Source: CAZWVR01 sp964637235
GTDB lineage: Bacteria; Bacteroidota; Bacteroidia; Bacteroidales; S143-33
Assembly (NCBI GenBank): GCA_964637235.1
Contig: CAZWVR010000094.1
Location: forward strand, 1 to 9,017
Length of the DNA: 9,017 nucleotides
Direction of reading: 5' to 3'
Positions 1-5,856 of the stretch are shown here, piece after piece. The stretch's first letter is position 1, and each line of letters opens with the position of its first letter. The position numbers and the translations under genes were made by a program. Under the pieces are notes generated by a model. The model did not search any database. It was not told where the DNA came from and worked only from the letters and a program-made list of their open reading frames with translations.

Positions 1-89
1 TTGGCATCAGTAATTTTGCCTGTTATTTCCTGTGCATAAACGGAAATAACGCCAAGGATGGCAATCATAAAAATATATAAGCGTTTCAT
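1..89 (-). CDS. Signal-peptide protein, N-terminal fragment (possible SusC/TonB-dependent or CarboxypepD_reg-like protein)
   Basis: The 29 complete codons read MKRLYIFMIAILGVISVYAQ followed by EITGKITDA, and the gene runs off the left edge. Residues 1-19 form a classic signal peptide: KR, a hydrophobic core, and an A-x-A-like site (VYA|Q). The mature start resembles the ITGxVTDA opening of carboxypeptidase-regulatory-like domains at the N-terminus of SusC/RagA-type TonB-dependent outer-membrane transporters and other exported Bacteroidota proteins. The start is chosen because the leader directly upstream is A-rich, as for the other exported gene here. It diverges from pta. Export is well supported; the family assignment is inference from about nine mature residues. 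Confidence 0.6.
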   Translation of the reverse strand, partial: MKRLYIFMIAILGVISVYAQEITGKITDA

Positions 90-108
90 TTTTTAATTTT
101 TTCTTTTG

Positions 109-116
109 TAAAATTA
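109..116 (-). promoter_or_regulatory. Weak candidate -7 box for the left-edge signal-peptide gene
   Basis: On the minus strand the sequence reads TAATTTTA, seven of eight matches to the Bacteroidota -7 consensus TAnnTTTG, and lies 19 nt upstream of the ATG at 89. I found no clear TTTG box at the expected distance upstream. In AT-rich DNA such a near-match is easily met by chance. The same variant, ending in TTTAC, precedes the gene at 8896. Confidence 0.2.
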
Positions 117-199
117 ATAAATAAAAAGCTCAGTTTAGTCTTTAAAATGTATAATATAATGCCATAAATAGCTAAAAATTGTCAATATTTATAGGAAGC

Positions 200-231
200 T
201 TGAATTTTATGCTAACTTTTTCATATCTTTG
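200..231 (+). promoter_or_regulatory. Bacteroidota sigma-ABfr-type promoter of pta
   Basis: TATCTTTG at 224-231 is a perfect match to the Bacteroidota -7 box TAnnTTTG. A TTG at 200-202 sits 21 bp upstream, close to the usual distance for the -33 TTTG box. Transcription would start around 236-238, only a few bases before the pta ATG at 240, so the transcript would be leaderless or nearly so. The box match is seen directly; the start site is inferred from usual spacing. Confidence 0.5.
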
Positions 232-239
232 TAAAAAAA

Positions 240-1247
240 ATGGATTTTATAAAGACTATTCGGGAGAAAGCAAAGTCAGCAGCTAAAACAATAGCTTTAC
301 CAGAAGGTGAAGAAGAACGCACTTTACGGGCTGCTGATATTATCCTTGCCGAACATATTGCTAATGTTGTATTATATGGCAATCCAGAAAAGATAATGAG
401 TTTAGCTTCTGCTTATGGATTAAAGCATATAAATAATGCTCGTATAATAGATCCTCTTACTTATGAGAGGCGAGAGGAAATAGCGGAACTTATGGCGGAG
501 CTCCGTAAGCATAAAGGGATGACAAAGGAAAAAGCTTTGGAACAATTGAAAAGCCCTTATTATTTATCTACTTTGATGATAAAAATTGGAGAAGTTGATG
601 GAATGGTTGGAGGAGCGATAGCTCCGACGGCAGAGACTATACGACCGGCATTTCAGTATATAAAAACGCTTCCGGGAATTAGTATTGTTTCAGGAGCTTT
701 TTTTATGCTTTTGCCTGATACAAATTTTGGCGAAGATGGCATAATGGTTTTTGCAGATTGTGCAGTTCATCCAGATCCGACGGCACAGGAGTTAGCCGAA
801 ATAGCTGTTATTACAGCCAAAACTGCAAAGAGCATAGCCGGCTTTGAACCCAGAATTGCGATGTTGAGTTTTTCTACAAAAGGGAGTGCGTCTCATCCAA
901 TGGTTGAAAAGGTTCAACAAGCAACAGAATTGGCGAAGAAGATGGCACCATCCCTTGTTATTGATGGGGAGATGCAGGCAGATGCAGCAATTATTCCTGC
1001 GATAGGAAATAGAAAAGCACCTGGTAGCAATGTAGCTGGCAGGGCAAATGTTTTAATATTTCCGGATTTGAATAGTGGGAATATTGCATATAAATTAGTG
1101 CAACGGATGGCAAAAGCAGAAGCCATTGGACCTGTTTTGCAAGGTTTAGCAGCTCCAATAAATGATCTTTCACGTGGTTGTTCTGTTGATGATATTGTTA
1201 ATCTTGTTGCTATAACTGCAAATCAAGCGGCTGGGTTATATTCATAG
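240..1247 (+). CDS. pta: Phosphate acetyltransferase
   Basis: This enzyme interconverts acetyl-CoA plus phosphate with acetyl phosphate plus CoA in the cytosol, the first step of acetate/ATP formation in fermenters. At 335 residues it is the short, catalytic-domain-only form and looks complete. Family motifs are present in order: PEGEEERTLRA (21-31), DGMVGGA (120-126), FADCAVHPDPTAQELAEIA (171-189), STKGS (212-216), DGEMQADAA (242-250), PGSNVAGRANV followed by FPDLNSGNI (261-282), and PINDLSRGCSVDDI (306-319). The start at 240 gives the usual N-terminus and there is no room for a longer one. No ribosome-binding site is visible, and the -7 promoter box ends only 8 nt before the ATG. Its usual partner ackA is not adjacent: a GC-rich noncoding element starts 8 bp after the stop and def follows. 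Confidence 0.96.
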   Translation: MDFIKTIREKAKSAAKTIALPEGEEERTLRAADIILAEHIANVVLYGNPEKIMSLASAYGLKHINNARIIDPLTYERREEIAELMAELRKHKGMTKEKALEQLKSPYYLSTLMIKIGEVDGMVGGAIAPTAETIRPAFQYIKTLPGISIVSGAFFMLLPDTNFGEDGIMVFADCAVHPDPTAQELAEIAVITAKTAKSIAGFEPRIAMLSFSTKGSASHPMVEKVQQATELAKKMAPSLVIDGEMQADAAIIPAIGNRKAPGSNVAGRANVLIFPDLNSGNIAYKLVQRMAKAEAIGPVLQGLAAPINDLSRGCSVDDIVNLVAITANQAAGLYS

Positions 1248-1254
1248 TTTAATT

Positions 1255-1498
1255 GCGTGAGGGCGGAGGCGGGTTAGTCCGCAGCGATTGAGGCTTGGCA
1301 GGTCTTTGCGGGCGGAGGCTGAGCGAATAGCGAAGCCCCACGCACCGCAAAGCGAGGGGAGGTTTAGGGTGGCGTGCTGACAGGAGTTATCCTGCTGCCG
1401 CCAGCCATACCGAGCCGAGCGAAATAGACCTGCCCGCCGAAAGCCTGAGGGATACAAGCCGTAGCCCGACCCCGAGCCATTAGGCGAGGGGACACGCC
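1255..1498. other. GC-rich structured intergenic element (putative interspersed repeat or structured RNA)
   Basis: This 244-bp block holds 159 G/C (65%) and is sharply bounded by AT-rich DNA on both sides, starting 8 bp after the pta stop and ending 15 bp before the def ATG. Its ends are inverted: GCGTG (1255-1259) and CACGC (1493-1497). Internal direct repeats are GGGCGGAGGC (1261-1270, 1310-1319) and GCGAGGGGA (1352-1360, 1484-1492). A non-crossing fold can be drawn: 1270-1276 with 1462-1468 (one G-T/U pair), 1292-1297 with 1455-1460, 1298-1305 with 1426-1433, and hairpins at 1336-1359 (CCCC-A-CGC/GCG-A-GGGG), 1371-1402 (inner CAGGA-GTTA-TCCTG) and 1470-1491 (CCCC-GA-GCC-ATTA-GGC-GA-GGGG, with tandem G-A mismatches). 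The last arms follow one another with single-base spacers. A 71-codon open frame on the minus strand (1457-1242) overruns it and resembles no protein I know. Copy number, transcription and function cannot be judged from one copy. Confidence 0.6.
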
Positions 1499-1513
1499 AA
1501 AAAAATATAAAAT

Positions 1514-2107
1514 ATGAAAAGAAAAATATATTTAATCGGAAATAGGGTTCTAAGGCAGGTCGGTGAAGAAATAGATAAAAATTATCCTAATTTACAGCAG
1601 ATTATTGACGATATGTTTGAAACTATGTATGCGGCTAATGGGGTTGGTTTAGCAGCCCATCAAATAGGTATTCCTATAAAGCTTTTTATCATAGATGCCA
1701 GTGCTTACAAAGAAGAATGCCCTGAATGTGAAGATTTTATAAAGGTTTTCATAAATGCCAAAATTGTAGAATATTCAGGTGAAAAAATTCCTATGGAGGA
1801 GGGCTGCCTAAGTATTCCTACTGTATATGAAACTGTAATTCGCCATGATATAGTTCATATCCAATATTACGATAGAGATTTTGTTTTTCATGATGAGGTA
1901 ATAAAAGGCATACCAGCCCGAATATTACAACATGAATATGACCATACATACGGTATACTTTTTACAGATAAAATATCTAATATAAGACGCACAATGTTAA
2001 AAAAGAGATTGAAAAATTTAGCATTAGGCAAAATAAAAATTGATTATCCAGTTGTAATACCAGATAGAAAATTTGCTGAGCAATATATATATAGAAAAAT
2101 TACCTAA
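1514..2107 (+). CDS. def: Peptide deformylase
   Basis: This cytosolic metalloenzyme removes the N-formyl group from the initiator methionine of nascent proteins. All three signature motifs are present: GVGLAAHQ (43-50), EGCLS (96-100) and HEYDH (140-144). By family knowledge the metal ligands are Cys98, His140 and His144, the general base is Glu141, and Gln50 helps stabilise the transition state. The residues after motif 3 read TYGILF rather than the commoner (L/I)DGVLF, a mild divergence next to the active site. The length of 197 residues is normal for the Bacteroidota type, with a short basic C-terminal tail. The start is fixed by the usual MKRKIYLIGN-like N-terminus; the leader is A/T-rich with no Shine-Dalgarno. 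comEC follows after 34 bp with no terminator, so the two are probably co-transcribed. No TAnnTTTG box is seen in the GC-rich element directly upstream. Confidence 0.96.
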   Translation: MKRKIYLIGNRVLRQVGEEIDKNYPNLQQIIDDMFETMYAANGVGLAAHQIGIPIKLFIIDASAYKEECPECEDFIKVFINAKIVEYSGEKIPMEEGCLSIPTVYETVIRHDIVHIQYYDRDFVFHDEVIKGIPARILQHEYDHTYGILFTDKISNIRRTMLKKRLKNLALGKIKIDYPVVIPDRKFAEQYIYRKIT

Positions 2108-2141
2108 TAAATGCAAGCACTTGATATTCAATACAATATAA

Positions 2142-4250
2142 ATGGATTTTAAAACAACTAACCCTATTTTAAAACTTTTTCCGTTCTTTTTAATTGGTTT
2201 AGTTGTCGGTTTAGAAAGTTATATAAATAGAGGATTATGGCTTGCAATTTTTATACTTGCTTCTGCTATTTTTATTATTTCAGTTTTATTAAATCGTTAT
2301 AATAGGTATATAGAAAGTATTCGGATAGTTTTTTTAATTATTAGTTTGACAAGTTTTGGGATTTTATACGGAAGTTATTATGTTCCAAAATTAGGCAAAT
2401 ATCCAAAAACAGCAGCTATTTATACTGCTAAAATAATTACATCACCTAAAATAAACTCAAAGAGTGTATATGCCACGGTTTCCATTATAAATTATGCCCT
2501 TATTGAAGAAGATACGTTGAAATTGCCGTTAATACCTTTCAGAAAAAAGGTACTGTTATATTTGCCCAGGGATAGCATTTCCGAGAGATTATTTTATGGC
2601 GATAAAATCATATTTTACGGGATGTTGGATACATTAAAAGAAAGTGGTAATCCATGTGAGTTTTCTTATAAAAAATATCTGAGGCATAAAGGAGTACTTT
2701 TGCGTAGTTATAGTCAAAATTTTAAAATAATTGGACATAATTGTGCTAATCCGGTAGTTTATTTTTCTCAGCGCATTCGTAATAAGTTGCTGAGTATTTA
2801 CAAAAAATATAATATAGAAGGTGAGCAATTAGCCGTTTTATCTGCTCTTTCCTTAGGTTATAAGCAAGGTATTACTGCGGAATTACGACAAAATTTTGCT
2901 CGAACTGGTGCAATGCATATTTTAGCCGTTTCAGGTTTGCATGTAGGTATTATTTATCTAATAATCAATTTTTTGCTAAGTTTTTTAGATAAGAAAAGAA
3001 AGCTTTTTTGGGTTAAACCGACATTTGTAATTTTATCCTTATGGCTTTTTGCTTTTATAGCAGGCTTATCGCCTTCGGTTCAACGGGCAGCTTTTATGTT
3101 TAGTTTTTTTTCTTTTAGTAAAATACTTAGGCGTCCGTACTTTATATATAATGCTATTGCAGCATCGGCTTGGGTTCTACTTCTTATAAATCCACTTGAT
3201 ATTTATTCAATAGGTTTTCAGTTATCTTATGCTGCGGTTTTATCTATTATTATTTTTCAGCAGGGCATTTATAGATTGATAATTATAACAAATAAATTTC
3301 TTGATGCTATTTGGTCATTATTGAGTGTTACACTCGCTGCCCAAATTGGTACAATGCCAATAAGTATTTTTTATTTTCATCAATTTCCTAATTATTTTTT
3401 TATCACAAATTTAATAGTTATACCATTGGCGAGTTTGATATTATATCTTGCAGTAGGTCTTTTATTTCTCTCACCGGTCGTTGTTTTGGGTAAAGTTATT
3501 GCTTATGTCTTGAAAATTTTATTAAATATTTTAATCAAGTCCACTTTTTTTATTTCTCAGCTTCCTTATGCAGTAAGCTCAGGTTTATTTATTGATAAAT
3601 ATCAGATGTTGCTTCTTTATTTACTTTTAATAACTTTAACGATTTATATAACAAAGAAAAACAAGGTGTTTGCATTGTGGTTTTTAACTTTTACAGCATT
3701 ATTTTTTCTATTGAGAATAATACAACCTAAGGAATTTTATAATAAGGAAATTTGGATATTAAATATCCCCAAGACAACGGCTATAAGCATATTCGACAAT
3801 AAAACGCATATTTTACTTGCAGATACATCTTTACTTTACCATCAAAGAAAAATAGATAGAATTTTGAAGTGTTATTTAGAAAAAAGAAAAATAAAAAATG
3901 CTGTTTATGCAGATTTAGATGATGCAATTTTCAAAAATGAGGAATTTCCACAATTGATAAAAATAAATGACTTTATAAAGATCTTTGACAAAACTTTTTT
4001 AATGGTTAATTCTTCTAAAATAAAATACTTTTTGCCTGAGCAATCAATAAAAGTAGATTATGTGATAATTAGTCATAATCCCAATATACACTTAGATGAT
4101 ATAAAAAAATATTGTGATTTTGATACCTTAATCATAAGTTCTGATAATAGATTGTATAAAAGAAAAATGTGGATAAGCGAGGCAGAGAAAAGTAATATAG
4201 CATATTACGATATATCTACTATTGGGGCTAAAAGGTTATATTGGAAATAA
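2142..4250 (+). CDS. comEC: ComEC/Rec2-family DNA internalisation channel
   Basis: This is a polytopic inner-membrane protein of the ComEC/Rec2 family, which carries single-stranded DNA into the cytosol during natural transformation. The 702 residues show two to three N-terminal membrane segments (about 10-80), a soluble DUF4131-like part (about 90-195), then the Competence domain (about 225-500). That domain has GAMHILAVSGLHVG (256-269), GLSPSVQRAAFMF (308-320), IGFQLSYAAVLSI (357-369) and QIGTMPISIFYFHQFP (401-416), with many hydrophobic helices. The C-terminal soluble part (about 530-702) takes the place of the metallo-beta-lactamase-like domain of longer homologues, but no HxHxDH metal motif is visible; only LLADTSL and VDYVIISHNPNIH recall that fold. 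A nuclease role is therefore unlikely. It follows def by 34 bp and its stop is 1 bp from the convergent nhaC stop. Start choice is good: the N-terminus leads straight into the first membrane helix. Confidence 0.92.
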   Translation: MDFKTTNPILKLFPFFLIGLVVGLESYINRGLWLAIFILASAIFIISVLLNRYNRYIESIRIVFLIISLTSFGILYGSYYVPKLGKYPKTAAIYTAKIITSPKINSKSVYATVSIINYALIEEDTLKLPLIPFRKKVLLYLPRDSISERLFYGDKIIFYGMLDTLKESGNPCEFSYKKYLRHKGVLLRSYSQNFKIIGHNCANPVVYFSQRIRNKLLSIYKKYNIEGEQLAVLSALSLGYKQGITAELRQNFARTGAMHILAVSGLHVGIIYLIINFLLSFLDKKRKLFWVKPTFVILSLWLFAFIAGLSPSVQRAAFMFSFFSFSKILRRPYFIYNAIAASAWVLLLINPLDIYSIGFQLSYAAVLSIIIFQQGIYRLIIITNKFLDAIWSLLSVTLAAQIGTMPISIFYFHQFPNYFFITNLIVIPLASLILYLAVGLLFLSPVVVLGKVIAYVLKILLNILIKSTFFISQLPYAVSSGLFIDKYQMLLLYLLLITLTIYITKKNKVFALWFLTFTALFFLLRIIQPKEFYNKEIWILNIPKTTAISIFDNKTHILLADTSLLYHQRKIDRILKCYLEKRKIKNAVYADLDDAIFKNEEFPQLIKINDFIKIFDKTFLMVNSSKIKYFLPEQSIKVDYVIISHNPNIHLDDIKKYCDFDTLIISSDNRLYKRKMWISEAEKSNIAYYDISTIGAKRLYWK

Positions 4251-4251
4251 G

Positions 4252-5721
4252 TTATTTGTTATTATTGTCGGGCTTATTATCCGAAATTCGGCGGATTTTA
4301 ATATTTAAATAAGCAAAAAGCATTGTCATAAAAGGGCTGATGTAATTAAAAAAAGCATAAGGTAGATATTGTAAAGTGGGTACACCTAAAACACGTGATT
4401 GAGTTGCCCCGCCAGTATTCCAAGGGACAAGCACGGAAGTTACTGTTCCGGCATCTTCTAATGTTCTACTTAAAACTTCTGGTTTCAGCCCCATTTTTTT
4501 GAAAGTTTCGGCATACATCCTTCCGGGAACAACAATAGATATATACTGATCAGAGGCAGTGATATTGAAAAATATGCATGTAATAGCTGTTGATGCTACT
4601 AAGGAGCCTGTGGATTTAGCAAATTTTATTATTTCATCGGTAATTCTGGCAAGTAAACCTCCTGCTTCCATTACACCTCCGAAAGTCATAGCAGATAGAA
4701 TAAGCCAGACTGTTAATAGCATTCCTCTCATACCGGTTGTGTGAAATAAATCGTCAACAACTTGGCTGCCAGTAGAGATTTTGATATCTCCGAACATTGC
4801 TTGCATTACACCGATATATGAGGCTTTGGCATAGCTATATGATGCAGAGGTGATTTGTTTTATGATATGTGGCTGAAATATGATGGCAAAAATACCTCCA
4901 AGTATAGATCCAAGCATTAAGGCAGGGATAGGTGGCATTTTTTTCACAATAAGAATAATCAAAATTATTGGAACTAAAAAAATGAGAGGATTGAGATTAA
5001 ATGTTGCTTTTATTGCATTTTGTACAGTTTCTACGTTAGTGGTAGTATGTACAAAGTTGTAATTGAAGCCAATTATTAGAAAAATTATTAAAGTGATTGT
5101 CATTGTGGGTGTAGTTGTATAAATCATATATTTTACATGCGTAAAAAGGTCTGTTCCTGCCATAGCTGGTGCTAAATTCGTAGTATCTGAAAGAGGAGAC
5201 ATTTTATCTCCGAAATATGCTCCGGAAATTATAGCTCCTGCTATTATTGGTTTACTGATACCTAATGCCACTCCTATGCCTAATAGAGCTACACCTATTG
5301 TTGCTATTGTTGACCATGAGCTACCTGTTGCTAATGAAACTAAACTGCTAATTACTACTGCCGCAAATAGAAATAGCTTTGGAGAAAGTAAGTCTAATCC
5401 GTAATATATCAATCCTGGAATTACACCACTTATTAGCCATGTTCCAGAAAGAGCACCTATTAACAGTAAAATTAGGATAGAAGGCATTGAATCTCCGATA
5501 GTTAATACAATTTTATTTCTAATTTTTGACCATTTGACGCGGCGGCGTAGGCTAATTAATGCTGCTATTGTTGCTGAAAAAAGGAGGGCTAATTGATTGG
5601 CACCATCTAAGGTAGAATCTTTCCAATAAATCACATTTAAAGTAAGAAGAGTTATTAGAAAAATAAGAGGTATTAAAGCTTCTAATAGGCTGATTTTTAT
5701 ATTATTAGCTTTATTTGTCAT
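4252..5721 (-). CDS. nhaC: Na+/H+ antiporter, NhaC family
   Basis: This inner-membrane secondary transporter is expected to exchange cytoplasmic Na+ for external H+, helping with pH and salt homeostasis. The 489 residues have about ten to twelve hydrophobic segments and the family's conserved stretches: TGSSWSTIATIGVAL (132-146), GAYFGDKMSPLSDTTNLA (167-184), TASDQYISIVVPGRMY (388-403) and EDAGTVTSVLVPWNTGGAT (422-440). Length and topology are normal for NhaC. The last residues (RISDNKPDNNNK) are a short hydrophilic cytoplasmic tail that ends 1 bp short of the comEC stop, so the two messages must converge. It diverges from htpG over 135 bp. No confident promoter was found on its side of that gap. 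Substrate specificity within the NhaC/IT superfamily (some members move malate/lactate with Na+) is not settled by sequence alone. Confidence 0.92.
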   Translation of the reverse strand: MTNKANNIKISLLEALIPLIFLITLLTLNVIYWKDSTLDGANQLALLFSATIAALISLRRRVKWSKIRNKIVLTIGDSMPSILILLLIGALSGTWLISGVIPGLIYYGLDLLSPKLFLFAAVVISSLVSLATGSSWSTIATIGVALLGIGVALGISKPIIAGAIISGAYFGDKMSPLSDTTNLAPAMAGTDLFTHVKYMIYTTTPTMTITLIIFLIIGFNYNFVHTTTNVETVQNAIKATFNLNPLIFLVPIILIILIVKKMPPIPALMLGSILGGIFAIIFQPHIIKQITSASYSYAKASYIGVMQAMFGDIKISTGSQVVDDLFHTTGMRGMLLTVWLILSAMTFGGVMEAGGLLARITDEIIKFAKSTGSLVASTAITCIFFNITASDQYISIVVPGRMYAETFKKMGLKPEVLSRTLEDAGTVTSVLVPWNTGGATQSRVLGVPTLQYLPYAFFNYISPFMTMLFAYLNIKIRRISDNKPDNNNK

Positions 5722-5808
5722 AGATTTATATTATTGCTTTTCTCTCTTAATAAGCTGTAAAAATAAGTTAAATTATTAAAATCAAAAAATTTAAATAAAT
5801 CTGACAAC

Positions 5809-5842
5809 TTGGCATATTTTGTTTTAAATGGTATATTCTTTG
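5809..5842 (+). promoter_or_regulatory. Candidate promoter of htpG (imperfect Bacteroidota type)
   Basis: The nhaC-htpG gap (5722-5856) is very AT-rich. TATTCTTTG at 5834-5842 resembles TAnnTTTG but has three spacer bases instead of two, and a TTG at 5809-5811 lies 22 bp upstream. Transcription would begin about 5848-5850, giving a leader of only about 8 nt to the ATG at 5857, or about 26 nt to the alternative ATG at 5875. The match is imperfect and no heat-shock operator (such as a CIRCE palindrome) is visible. Confidence 0.3.
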
Positions 5843-5856
5843 ACATATAAATAATA

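Noticed and set aside
914..1173. Minus-strand open frames inside pta
   Set aside because: They are antisense shadows of a strongly conserved pta coding region and have no recognisable features.
1242..1457. 71-codon open frame on the minus strand through the GC-rich element
   Set aside because: It overlaps the pta stop, has an Arg/Ser/Leu/Cys-rich composition typical of translated GC-rich noncoding DNA, shows no recognisable domain and is explained by the scarcity of stop codons at high GC. It may be annotated as a hypothetical protein in databases but should not be trusted.
4279..4296. Small inverted repeat ATCCG/CGGAT near the end of nhaC as a comEC terminator
   Set aside because: The stem is only 5 bp with an 8-base loop and the following tract (TTTAATATTT) is a poor T run; it lies in coding sequence and may be chance.
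4559..5062. Plus-strand open frames inside nhaC
   Set aside because: They are antisense shadows of the well-supported NhaC membrane protein.
5810..5826. Sigma-54-like TTGGCAT...TTTTG sequence upstream of htpG
   Set aside because: The GG and the downstream G are 1 bp too close for the -24/-12 arrangement and the GC of the -12 element is missing.
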